Assembly: GCF_918698245.1 (NCBI RefSeq)
Contig: NZ_CAKKMS010000003.1
Span: forward strand, 930,001-994,000
Direction: 5' to 3'
Source of the DNA: Pedobacter sp. Bi126
Lineage (GTDB): Bacteria; Bacteroidota; Bacteroidia; Sphingobacteriales; Sphingobacteriaceae
Length of the DNA stretch: 64,000 nt
Within the stretch, counting starts at the first letter, position 1. Each line of letters starts with the position of its first letter. Both the position numbers and the translations under genes were made by a program. The notes beneath the pieces are model-generated. The model was not told the origin of the DNA, searched no databases, and saw nothing but the letters and a program-made list of their open reading frames with translations. This document shows, piece after piece, positions 36,526 through 43,950 of the stretch.

Positions 36526-36554
36526 CGTCATTCCCAATCAAGTTGGGAATGACG
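36526..36554. repeat. CGTCATTCCCAA hairpin
   Basis: CGTCATTCCCAA (36526-36537) and TTGGGAATGACG (36543-36554) form a perfect 12-base stem with a five-base loop, between convergent genes. The outer CGTCATT resembles the ends of the other CGTCATT elements in the window. There is no real T-run, so terminator function is uncertain. Confidence 0.7.
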
Positions 36555-36595
36555 ATCGTTCTTTTCACAATCTGCCAAAGCTGGCTATTTGTCCT

Positions 36596-37054
36596 TTAAG
36601 GATTACATCCCTCTTTTCTCCTTGTATCGATAATATAAACAATTTGCCAGCCCTTATCTCCTTTTACCAACTGAAAGGAATTAACCCCACAATGACTAAA
36701 TTTTTCGCCCAGGTAAAATTTATAGTCTGTCCAAACAGAAGCCAAAGGACCATCGATTAATATTTTGGTAAACACAATACGCTCATCATATTTTTCCTGG
36801 TGTGGAGTGCCGATAAATTTGATAAAGTCGTTAACAGATTCTGTACGTATACCCGTTTTACCTTCTTTGTTCGTAATGGTTTGCATAATTGCTGCTGGTG
36901 CAAACGCAGTTCGGGTTAAAGTGCTGTCTCCAGTCTTCATACCGGTAAAAAGGTTATTTATAGTTTTTTTGATATCACTTTCTTCATCGCTTTGCGCAAA
37001 GGTATTTGTAGCAAAACCTAGTAAAAACAGGGCAAAAATGACTAATCCTTTCAT
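36596..37054 (-). CDS. Secreted NTF2-like (SnoaL/lumazine-binding-like) protein
   Basis: A 152-residue protein with a signal peptide (FALFLLGFATNTFAQ). The pattern DIKKTINNLFTGMKTGDSTLTRTAF followed by ASVWTDYKFYLGEKFSHCGVNSFQLVKGDKGWQIVYIIDTR is that of the NTF2-like fold, near the putative lumazine-binding family. No catalytic residues can be assigned. It is convergent with the M1 peptidase gene and stands alone. Confidence 0.68.
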   Translation of the reverse strand: MKGLVIFALFLLGFATNTFAQSDEESDIKKTINNLFTGMKTGDSTLTRTAFAPAAIMQTITNKEGKTGIRTESVNDFIKFIGTPHQEKYDERIVFTKILIDGPLASVWTDYKFYLGEKFSHCGVNSFQLVKGDKGWQIVYIIDTRRKEGCNP

Positions 37055-37304
37055 GACTTCTTAATTACGTATATGCCATAAATTTATAGTATTTTTGTCA
37101 AAGAAGGGAAAAGGAACCGCGATGTTGCAAAGAATCTATAGATTATCCACACATCTTAATCACAGTCAATACGCTTTGTAGTCAGCTATTTACGCTGTTT
37201 TAACCGATTGATGTTAATAATTATTTTAAAAACGGATAATTAAAACTTGTAAACTTATAATGTGTTTTTCTGCTAATTGGCACGGTTCTTTAATAGTATA
37301 ATAT

Positions 37305-38708
37305 ATGGAAGAAGAATTCTTTTTTGAATCCAACGAAGATGCACAACGCTCGGTAGAACGTTACGAAGAAATGCTCCGCAACCAGGATCAGTATTTCTTC
37401 GATGCAGGGGCATTCGAATACATTGTAGATTTCTACATTGAGAAAAATGATCCGGTCAAAGCTTTGCAGGTTGTTGATTTTGCAATCAGTCAGCACCCTT
37501 ATGCAACAGTGTTTTTAATCAAACAAGCCCATCTTTACATTTTAACCAACAACAACGAAAAGGCTTTTATTGCCTTGCAAAAAGCCGAGCTTTTAGAACC
37601 GTCAGAACCAGATATTTATTTGCTCCGCGGTAATATTTTTCAAAATACCGAACGTTTTGACGAGGCTTTGGAAAATTATGAAAAAGCTTTAGGGTTGGCC
37701 GAGAGTACTGATGAGATTTTATTACAAATGGCTTATGTTTATCAGAGCATGAGTGATTATGAAAGCGCCATTACCTATATTAAGCTTAGTTTAGAGCAGA
37801 ATATGGAGAACCAGGATGGTTTATATGAGCTGGCTTTCTGTTACGATGTGTTAGATAAACAAGAAGAAAGTATCAAGTTTTATCAACAATACATCGATAC
37901 CGATCCGTATTCTTATGCGGCATGGTATAATTTGGGCAACAGTTTCCATAAGTTGAATCTTTTCGAAAAAGCGATCGATGCTTACGATTACGCGATCCTG
38001 ATCAAAGAAGATTTTAGCTCTGCCTATTTCAATAAAGGTAATGCGCTGGTTCAGCTCGATAAATATGACGAGGCGATAGATGTTTATAAACAGACTTTCG
38101 AATACGAGCAGCCTAATGCCGATACTTATTGTGCCATTGGCGAATGTTACGAGAAACTGGAGAAAATGGACGAAGCCCGTTCTTACTACAAAAAATCGGT
38201 AAAAATGGATCCCAAAATGGCAGATGCCTGGTTCGGGATCGGTGTTACGCTGAATTTTGAAGAACGTTATTTCGAATCGCTTCACTTTTACAAAAAAGCA
38301 ATCGATTTAGAGGCCGAAAACCCTGATTTCTGGTTTGCCATGGCCGATGCTTATTATAAATTAGGCCAGATTGACGAATCAATCGAAGCTTACGAAAAGG
38401 TATTGGAGTTTAATCCTTTGGATATCGAAGCTTGGTTAGATTTTAGTACTGTGCTTTACGAGCAGGGGAAATTGCTGGAAGCATCGGAAACGATGGCAGA
38501 GGCGATTAAAAATAATCCGGAAGCAGCAGAACTGTATTACCGGATGGTAGCCTATCTTTTTGCCCAGGGGAATTATAGCGATGCACTGGGATATTTGGAA
38601 ACGGCTTTAACAACTGACCCCGATAAACACTATATTTTATTTGAATATTTGCCACAATTGCAGGATAATAGTGCCATTTTGAACGTTATAAACAGATATA
38701 TTAGGTAA
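37305..38708 (+). CDS. Tetratricopeptide-repeat protein
   Basis: A 467-residue soluble protein without a signal peptide, made of about ten to eleven TPR units; clear examples are AAWYNLGNSFHKLNLFEKAIDAYDYAI, AYFNKGNALVQLDKYDEAIDVYKQTF and DFWFAMADAYYKLGQIDESIEAYEKVL. The N-terminus is acidic (MEEEFFFESNEDAQRS). TPR arrays are scaffolds for protein contacts, and no partner can be named. Similar long TPR proteins are conserved in Bacteroidota. It is followed at 60 bases by the comA-like gene. Confidence 0.88.
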   Translation: MEEEFFFESNEDAQRSVERYEEMLRNQDQYFFDAGAFEYIVDFYIEKNDPVKALQVVDFAISQHPYATVFLIKQAHLYILTNNNEKAFIALQKAELLEPSEPDIYLLRGNIFQNTERFDEALENYEKALGLAESTDEILLQMAYVYQSMSDYESAITYIKLSLEQNMENQDGLYELAFCYDVLDKQEESIKFYQQYIDTDPYSYAAWYNLGNSFHKLNLFEKAIDAYDYAILIKEDFSSAYFNKGNALVQLDKYDEAIDVYKQTFEYEQPNADTYCAIGECYEKLEKMDEARSYYKKSVKMDPKMADAWFGIGVTLNFEERYFESLHFYKKAIDLEAENPDFWFAMADAYYKLGQIDESIEAYEKVLEFNPLDIEAWLDFSTVLYEQGKLLEASETMAEAIKNNPEAAELYYRMVAYLFAQGNYSDALGYLETALTTDPDKHYILFEYLPQLQDNSAILNVINRYIR

Positions 38709-38768
38709 CGACCTTGTGAGAAAAATTTAACAAATAAATCTCAAAATTTTTTTCACTTTTGTACGCAT

Positions 38769-39536
38769 ATGAATTATCCATTATTAAACGTTCCCGAACG
38801 TCCAGCTAAACCACGCCAAAAAGGCTTAACAATGGTTATGGATAAGGGATTGAGCCTACGCCAGGTTGAAGATTTTATTGAAGTTGCCGGCGTACATACA
38901 GATATCGTAAAATTAGGTTGGGCAACATCACACGTAACACCAAACCTTAAAGAAAAATTAGCTTTATATAAAAGTGCAGGCATTCCTACCTATTTCGGAG
39001 GAACGTTATTTGAGGCCTTTATCATCCGCGACCAGTTTTCAGATTATCAACGTGTTCTAGATCAGTACGGGATGGAATTTGCAGAAGTTTCTGATGGTTC
39101 TATTGAAATTGAGCACGATAAAAAATGTGAGTTTATCCGCGAACTTTCTAAACAGGTAACCGTAATTTCGGAGGTTGGAAGTAAAGATGCCGCTAAAATA
39201 TTTGCCCCATATAAGTGGATTAAATTAATGCAAGCCGAAATCGAGGCGGGATCGTGGAAGGTAATTGCCGAAGCCCGCGAAGGTGGTAATGTAGGTATTT
39301 ACCGTGGAAGCGGTGAAGTACGCGAAGGATTGGTTGATGAAATTTTAACCCAGATTCCTGAAGAAACCATTATTTGGGAAGCACCTCAAAAAGAACAGCA
39401 AGTTTGGTTTATTAAATTAATTGGTAGCAATGTAAACCTTGGTAATATTGCCCCGGCAGAAGTTATTCCTTTAGAAACCATTCGTTTAGGTTTACGTGGA
39501 GATACTTTTGATTATTTCCTGAACCAAACTAAATAA
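38769..39536 (+). CDS. comA: Phosphosulfolactate synthase-like protein (ComA family)
   Basis: A 255-residue TIM-barrel protein of the ComA family (PF02679): KPRQKGLTMVMDKGLSLRQVEDFI, VKLGWATSHVTPNLKEKLALYKSAGIPTYFGGTLFE, EVSDGSIEI and VISEVGSKD are the family blocks. ComA adds sulfite to phosphoenolpyruvate to give phosphosulfolactate (EC 4.4.1.19), the first step of coenzyme M synthesis in methanogens. Bacteroidota do not make coenzyme M in this way as far as is known, so the product here may feed another sulfonate. ComB or ComC homologues are not in the window. The leader is short: CACTTTTG at 38754 lies seven bases before the ATG. Confidence 0.85.
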   Translation: MNYPLLNVPERPAKPRQKGLTMVMDKGLSLRQVEDFIEVAGVHTDIVKLGWATSHVTPNLKEKLALYKSAGIPTYFGGTLFEAFIIRDQFSDYQRVLDQYGMEFAEVSDGSIEIEHDKKCEFIRELSKQVTVISEVGSKDAAKIFAPYKWIKLMQAEIEAGSWKVIAEAREGGNVGIYRGSGEVREGLVDEILTQIPEETIIWEAPQKEQQVWFIKLIGSNVNLGNIAPAEVIPLETIRLGLRGDTFDYFLNQTK

Positions 39537-39569
39537 CTCAACCCGCTGTTGCGGAGTGCATAGTTAAAT

Positions 39570-39610
39570 AAACCTTGCAGGTTTCAAAAACCTGTAAGGT
39601 TTGCTTTTTT
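39570..39610 (+). terminator. Hairpin terminator between comA and aroE
   Basis: AAACCTTGCAGGTT (39570-39583) pairs with AACCTGTAAGGTTT (39589-39602) with one G-U pair, followed by GCTTTTTT. It ends just before the aroE start, so aroE would need its own promoter or read-through. Confidence 0.75.
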
Positions 39611-39619
39611 ATATAAATA

Positions 39620-40363
39620 ATGAAAACATACGGCTTAATCGGATACCCACTTTCTCATTCTTTCTCGAAAAAATATTTCACAGAAAAATTTCAAAATGAG
39701 GGCATAGCCGATCATCAATATGAGCTTTTTCCTATTGCCGATATTAAATCACTGCCCGATCTGCTGACTGAAAATCCATCACTTTGTGGGCTTAATGTTA
39801 CGATTCCGCATAAAGTTAACGTGCTTTGCTATTTAAACGAAGTAGATGAAGCTGCGGAAAAAATTGGGGCCGTAAATTGTATTTCGATCAAAAGTTTTGA
39901 AGGTGCGACCTATTTAAAAGGCTATAACACCGATGCATATGGCTTTGAAGAATCGCTAAAACCCTTGTTGGGGCCGCAACATACCAAAGCACTGGTTTTT
40001 GGCGATGGTGGGGCGGCGAAAGCGGTAAAGTACGTGTTAGAGAAATTAAATATCCAATATCAGGTTGTGGTGCGAACGGCTGTTCCCGGTGCTGTTCTAT
40101 ATTCGGAAGTTACGCCAGAGATTTTAGCCTCACACCAGTTATTGATCAATACTACACCCCTAGGGATGTCGCCAAATGTGGATACCTTTCCTGAAATTGA
40201 TTACAGTTTAGTTGGGCCAGGGTATTTAGCTTACGATTTAGTATACAATCCGCTGGAGACAGCATTTTTGGCTAAAGCTGCAGCGCGCGGTGCAGCGATT
40301 AAAAACGGTTTGGAAATGCTGTACAAACAAGCCGAAAAAGCTTGGGCAATTTGGAATAAATAA
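39620..40363 (+). CDS. aroE: Shikimate dehydrogenase
   Basis: A 247-residue protein with all AroE signatures: GYPLSHSFSKKYF for shikimate binding, NVTIPHK with the catalytic Lys, GAVNCI, YNTDAYGF with the catalytic Asp, and the nucleotide loop FGDGGAAKAV followed by INTTPLGM. It reduces 3-dehydroshikimate with NADPH (EC 1.1.1.25) in aromatic amino-acid synthesis. At 247 residues it is slightly shorter than the E. coli enzyme, as usual in the phylum. A gldD-type gene follows at 54 bases. Confidence 0.94.
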   Translation: MKTYGLIGYPLSHSFSKKYFTEKFQNEGIADHQYELFPIADIKSLPDLLTENPSLCGLNVTIPHKVNVLCYLNEVDEAAEKIGAVNCISIKSFEGATYLKGYNTDAYGFEESLKPLLGPQHTKALVFGDGGAAKAVKYVLEKLNIQYQVVVRTAVPGAVLYSEVTPEILASHQLLINTTPLGMSPNVDTFPEIDYSLVGPGYLAYDLVYNPLETAFLAKAAARGAAIKNGLEMLYKQAEKAWAIWNK

Positions 40364-40372
40364 TTAATTTAT

Positions 40373-40406
40373 CGTCATAGCAAGGAGGAACGACGACGCA
40401 ATCTTT
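40373..40406 (+). repeat. Left-half fragment of the CGTCATTGCGA-type element
   Basis: CGTCATAGCAAGGAGGAACG continues into ACGACGCAATCTT and closely follows the left arm of the element at 13443 (CGTCATTGCGAAGAGGAACG, then AAGCAATCTT). The right arm is missing. The fragment stops about 12 bases before the gldD ATG, so it forms most of the gldD leader. Confidence 0.65.
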
Positions 40407-40417
40407 GATAAAATGTT

Positions 40418-41005
40418 ATGAAACTAAAACAACTGATCTGCCTTCCCTTTGTACTGCTTTTGTTTCTAACAGCTTGTCAGAACCACGATTATAGCCCAAA
40501 GCCGAAAGCTTACTATAGGATCGTATTCCCTAAAAAAGATTATACTGTATTTACCAAGCCTGTACCTTTTACTTTTAAATACCCAACTTATGCTGCGGTA
40601 GAACAAGATCAAAGCCGCGATGCCCAAAAAAACTGGTACAATTTACACTTTAAGCAGTTTAACGGCTTTTTGCATTTAACGTATTACGATATTTCGGGTA
40701 AAGGCGAGTATGATGAAATGGTAGAAGATGCCCGAAAACTGGCTTTTAAACATACCATAAAAGCCAGTGCGATTGATCAAAAACTCATCAATTATCCCGA
40801 TCATAAAGTTTACGGTATTTATTACGCCATAGAGGGAAATACCGCATCATCAGTTCAGTTTTTTTTAACCGATAGTGCCAAACATTATTTCAGAGGAGCT
40901 TTATATTTTAATGAACGCCCACAATACGACTCTATTGAACCCGTTGTTAAATTTATTAAAAAGGATATCGATACCTTGATTTCTACCTTTAGGTGGAAAA
41001 ATTGA
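40418..41005 (+). CDS. gldD: Gliding motility lipoprotein GldD homologue
   Basis: A 195-residue lipoprotein (leader LLLFLTACQNHD). The mature part has the GldD pattern: YSPKPKAYYRIVFPKKDY at the start, NWYNLHFKQFNGFLHLTYYDI in the middle and PVVKFIKKDIDTLISTFRW at the end. In Flavobacterium johnsoniae GldD is needed for gliding and type IX secretion, but its molecular role is unclear and homologues occur in non-gliding relatives. No other gld gene is in the window. Confidence 0.85.
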   Translation: MKLKQLICLPFVLLLFLTACQNHDYSPKPKAYYRIVFPKKDYTVFTKPVPFTFKYPTYAAVEQDQSRDAQKNWYNLHFKQFNGFLHLTYYDISGKGEYDEMVEDARKLAFKHTIKASAIDQKLINYPDHKVYGIYYAIEGNTASSVQFFLTDSAKHYFRGALYFNERPQYDSIEPVVKFIKKDIDTLISTFRWKN

Positions 41006-41056
41006 TTTATTATTTTGTCATCCTGCTTTTGGAAACAGGATTTTTTTAAAATTTTT

Positions 41057-41695
41057 ATGATTACAATAAAAACCTTCGCATTTAATGCCTACAGCGAAAA
41101 TACCTATGTACTTTTTGATGAAACCAAAGAATGTGTCATTATCGATCCGGGCATGTACGAAGGTTTTGAGCAAAATGAATTGGCGGCTTTCATTAAAAAT
41201 GAAGGGTTAAAACCGGTCTTATTACTCAATACACATTGTCATCTCGATCATGTTTTCGGCAATAAATTTGTGTTCGAAACCTACGGCTTAAAACCGCAGT
41301 TTCATGCAGGCGAACTGCCAATTTTAAATGCAGTTCCTAGTTATGCACCATCAATGGGTTTTACCCGTTATGATGTATCTCCTCTGCCCGATACCTTTTT
41401 GCCCGAAACAGGGACTATTTCTTTTGGTAACAGTACACTGACCTTAATTTTTGCTCCGGGGCATTCGCCGGCACACCTGTGTTTTTACAGTGCACCCGAT
41501 CATATTTTAATAGGTGGTGATGTACTTTTTTATGGGAGTATTGGCCGTACCGACCTGCCTGGAGGTAATCATCAGCAATTAATCCAAAACATTTCCGATA
41601 AACTTTTTGTCTTACCTGATGAAACCAAAGTTTATCCTGGTCATGGACCAGCCACAAACATTGGTTTTGAAAAACAACATAACCCATTTTTTTAG
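41057..41695 (+). CDS. MBL-fold metallo-hydrolase (glyoxalase II-like)
   Basis: A 212-residue metallo-beta-lactamase-fold hydrolase with the full metal-ligand set: THCHLDHVFG, GHSPAHLCFY, GGDVLFYGSIGRTDLPGG and YPGHGPATN. The pattern IGRTDLPGG is that of glyoxalase II-like and persulfide dioxygenase-like proteins of unknown substrate in Bacteroidota. The ATG at 41057 is preferred over an upstream TTG because the fold starts with MITIKTFAFNAYSENTYVLF. A LolE-like permease gene follows. Confidence 0.87.
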   Translation: MITIKTFAFNAYSENTYVLFDETKECVIIDPGMYEGFEQNELAAFIKNEGLKPVLLLNTHCHLDHVFGNKFVFETYGLKPQFHAGELPILNAVPSYAPSMGFTRYDVSPLPDTFLPETGTISFGNSTLTLIFAPGHSPAHLCFYSAPDHILIGGDVLFYGSIGRTDLPGGNHQQLIQNISDKLFVLPDETKVYPGHGPATNIGFEKQHNPFF

Positions 41696-41770
41696 CAGGA
41701 TTAAAGGTTCATAATTGTTAAAGGCTTTATAACCTGAAGCCTTTTACCTTAAAACCCTCAACCTTTTATT

Positions 41771-41778
41771 TATCTTTG
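41771..41778 (+). promoter_or_regulatory. TAnnTTTG -7 box for the LolE-like permease gene
   Basis: TATCTTTG is a perfect match to the Bacteroidota -7 consensus and ends five bases before a GTG start codon. The expected transcription start would fall at or one base before the start codon, so the mRNA would be leaderless or nearly so. Confidence 0.45.
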
Positions 41779-41783
41779 CCGCT

Positions 41784-43019
41784 GTGAATACATCGTTTTA
41801 TATTGCCAAAAGGTATCTTTTTGCTAAAAAATCTACCAATGCCATTAACCTGATATCTGGTATATCGATGGTTGGTGTAATGGTGGGTAGCGCTGCATTG
41901 ATTATTATCCTTTCGGTATTTAACGGTTTAGAAACAGTAGTATTGAATATGTTCGATACCATTACCCCACAAATTGCCATTACACCGGCTAAGGGGAAAA
42001 CTTTTGATCCGAACACAGGCTATTTCAATCAGCTCAGAAAAAATAAAGATGTTGCCGCTTTTACCGAGGTGCTACAAGAAAATGCTTTATTAAAATACAA
42101 CAACAAACAAGCTGTTGGAATGGTTAAAGGTGTAAGTTTAGATTATTTGAAGAACACTAAATTAGATAGTACCATAAAAGAAGGCCATTTTATACTGCAC
42201 AACAGAAGCGGTGATAATGCGGTAATTGGTTCTGCCCTGCAGAGTTATTTGGCCGTAAATACTGTCGATCCCTTTACAGAGCTGGAAATCTATTCGCCAA
42301 AGAAAGATATCGCTGCAAATAGCTTAAACCCTGCCGACGATTTTGTGGTAAAGAACATTCGGGTAAGTGGTGTTTTTGAAGTACAACAAGATTTCGACAA
42401 TGGCATTATTGTACCATTAAATTTTGCCCGCGAACTTTTAGGCGAAGAGAAAAATGTGTCTGCAATAGAGATCAATCTCCAGCCCGGTGTTGATGTAGAC
42501 GATTTTCAAAAAGAGGTAATCGAAAAAGCTGGGAAGGATTATGAAGTCAGAAATCAGGCCGAGCAAAATAAATCACTCTACCACATTTTAAATACCGAAA
42601 AATGGGCGGTATATATTATTCTTACTTTTATCCTGATTATTGCTATATTTAATATCATAGGGTCGTTAACCATGTTAGTAATCGATAAAGTGAAGGATGT
42701 AGCCATTCTGAGCAGTTTAGGCGCAGGCAAGAAATTAATCAAACGTATATTTTTATTTGAAGGAATGATGATCACCATGTCTGGCTGTGTGCTGGGTTTA
42801 ATTATCGGCCTCATATTTTATTATTTTCAGCACACTTATGGTTTTATCAAAATGGGTGATGAAGTAAATAAAACGCTGGTAAGTTCTTATCCAATCGGAT
42901 TAAAATGGAAGGATTTTGTTTTAGTTTTTGTTACAGTAGGCATCTTCTCATTTTTGGCATCTGCTTTGTCATCCAATTTAAGTGTTAAAAAGATAGATCA
43001 AATTAATCAAACTATATAA
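41784..43019 (+). CDS. ABC transporter permease (LolC/LolE-FtsX type)
   Basis: A 411-residue inner-membrane protein with an N-terminal segment SFYIAKRYLFAKKSTNAINLISGISMVGVMVGSAALIIILSVFNGL, shown here in parts: YIAKRYLFAKKS, then a hydrophobic helix. A periplasmic domain of about 220 residues follows, then three helices (VYIILTFILIIAIFNIIGSL and two more). This is the MacB/FtsX layout of LolC/LolE, which release lipoproteins from the inner membrane. No ATPase gene is adjacent. The start is a GTG at 41784; the protein begins at the expected point with MNTSFYIAKRY. The lipoprotein gene follows one base after the stop. Confidence 0.82.
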   Translation: MNTSFYIAKRYLFAKKSTNAINLISGISMVGVMVGSAALIIILSVFNGLETVVLNMFDTITPQIAITPAKGKTFDPNTGYFNQLRKNKDVAAFTEVLQENALLKYNNKQAVGMVKGVSLDYLKNTKLDSTIKEGHFILHNRSGDNAVIGSALQSYLAVNTVDPFTELEIYSPKKDIAANSLNPADDFVVKNIRVSGVFEVQQDFDNGIIVPLNFARELLGEEKNVSAIEINLQPGVDVDDFQKEVIEKAGKDYEVRNQAEQNKSLYHILNTEKWAVYIILTFILIIAIFNIIGSLTMLVIDKVKDVAILSSLGAGKKLIKRIFLFEGMMITMSGCVLGLIIGLIFYYFQHTYGFIKMGDEVNKTLVSSYPIGLKWKDFVLVFVTVGIFSFLASALSSNLSVKKIDQINQTI

Positions 43020-43020
43020 A

Positions 43021-43401
43021 ATGAAGTTATTTAAACAAGCAATTGTATTTGTTGTGCTCCTTGGCGTAGCCGCTACAGCTTGTAGAAACGATAAAGCCGA
43101 GGGAGAAAAAAGTAACCTGAAAACGGTTAAAGGTTTGTATAGTTTTGGCCCTGAAATGAAGTCTTTTACCTTATGTGAGGATGGGCGTGAGTATTGGGTT
43201 AAAGACAGTGTAAAAAATTTAGAGCTCTCTTACAGTAACCTGGGGTTCGAAAAGCCTTACGAGCCAGTATATGTAGAATTAGAAGGTTATTTCGCGAAGT
43301 CTGATACCGCTACGGTTTCACCTGATTTCGATTCTACCCTGGTGGTGATGAAAGTGCTTAAAATCAGTAAAGAAATCCCTGACGGGCCTTGTTCACAGTA
43401 A
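43021..43401 (+). CDS. Small lipoprotein, possibly NlpE-like OB-fold
   Basis: A 126-residue lipoprotein (leader LGVAATACRNDK). The body KGLYSFGPEMKSFTLCEDGREYWVKDS with later VYVELEGYF resembles the short OB-like domain found in NlpE-type copper-homeostasis lipoproteins, but the match is by eye and weak. Two further Cys residues (in TLCEDG and PDGPCSQ) could form a disulfide. It starts one base after the LolE-like gene ends, so the pair is co-transcribed. The function is not known. Confidence 0.6.
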   Translation: MKLFKQAIVFVVLLGVAATACRNDKAEGEKSNLKTVKGLYSFGPEMKSFTLCEDGREYWVKDSVKNLELSYSNLGFEKPYEPVYVELEGYFAKSDTATVSPDFDSTLVVMKVLKISKEIPDGPCSQ

Positions 43402-43458
43402 TTCATCGAAAACCAACAGAGATCGTCATGCTGATCCGGATCTTCGGGATCAAACGCC

Positions 43459-43482
43459 TTGGTTCGTGTCTCCACGAACTAA
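43459..43482 (-). repeat. Palindrome TTGGTTCGTG-TCTC-CACGAACTAA
   Basis: Ten-base arms with one mismatch surround a pyrimidine tetraloop TCTC. It has the same size and loop type as the GGTCTGTG/CACAGACC family but a different stem sequence, so it may be a distant member. It lies downstream of the small lipoprotein gene. Confidence 0.6.
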
Positions 43483-43557
43483 ACCAATGGTATAGATAAA
43501 TAGCTTAGACAATTGTTAGATTGAAAGCCTAGCGTTTTAAGATAGTTTTTTTCTTGA

Positions 43558-43660
43558 AGCGCAATTGCAATGCTAATCGGTTACGGCATTCCTGCTTTCC
43601 GTTACAAGTCCTCACCCGATGAAGGATCGGGTTCCGGGCTTTACACTTCAATCAGGGCTA
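43558..43660 (-). repeat. Dispersed repeat 'TAGCCCTGATTG...GGACTTGTAACG', copy 1
   Basis: Read on the minus strand it runs from TAGCCCTGATTGAAGTG through an ACCCGAT-CCTTC-ATCGGGT hairpin to GAGGACTTGTAACGGAAAGC and ATTAGCATTGCAATTGCGCT. The plus-strand copy at 49425-49521 shares both flanks but has different sequence where the hairpin lies. There is no coding capacity. Confidence 0.75.
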
Positions 43661-43893
43661 ATTTTAAGCGCTTTTGCGGCTATTAATGGTTTAGTAGGAT
43701 AGGCGCAATTCGCTACGCCCTGCAACCGTAAATAGTTGCACCTTTTCTGTCACCTAAACCTGATCGAAGTGGTTCCGGTTTTTCTCCGGAAGTAACGGAG
43801 AGCAGGACTGTCATTAATTGATGCTGCTGCACCTGCTTTCCAGAAAGCTAACAATTTTCCATTTTATGCACACGCTAACCAAACTTGCCTAAA

Positions 43894-43926
43894 CAAAAAA
43901 GCTTTCCTGTTTCCAGAAAAGCTTTA
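43894..43926 (-). terminator. Terminator of the xylose operon
   Basis: On the minus strand AAAGCTTTTCTG pairs with CAGGAAAGCTTT (one mismatch; plus coordinates 43914-43925 and 43898-43909), followed by a T-run (plus A at 43894-43900). It starts about 25 bases after the symporter stop. Confidence 0.7.
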
Positions 43927-43950
43927 GAAATTATAATAAAAGAATATCTC

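Larger units (their letters stand above)
43402..43950. other. 549-base gene-free gap with several repeats
   Basis: No reading frame here looks like a gene. The gap holds a TTGGTTCGTG-type hairpin (43459-43482), a dispersed repeat in reverse orientation (43558-43660, with weaker similarity to about 43690), a small TTCCGG/CCGGAA hairpin (43773-43791) and the terminator of the xylose operon (43894-43926). Nothing is recognised in 43800-43890. Confidence 0.6.

Noticed and set aside
36526-36554. An intrinsic terminator for the M1 peptidase gene
   Set aside because: The stem is perfect, but no T-run follows on either strand, and the arm sequence belongs to the CGTCATT repeat group. It is listed as a repeat instead.
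37851-38285. A 144-codon open frame antisense to the TPR gene
   Set aside because: The product is rich in Phe and Ile and reflects reverse-complemented TPR codons. The sense frame is a clear repeat protein.
43661-43893. Possible small RNA or gene in the long gap before the symporter gene
   Set aside because: Only a small TTCCGG/CCGGAA hairpin is seen, with no promoter box or coding frame to support a gene.
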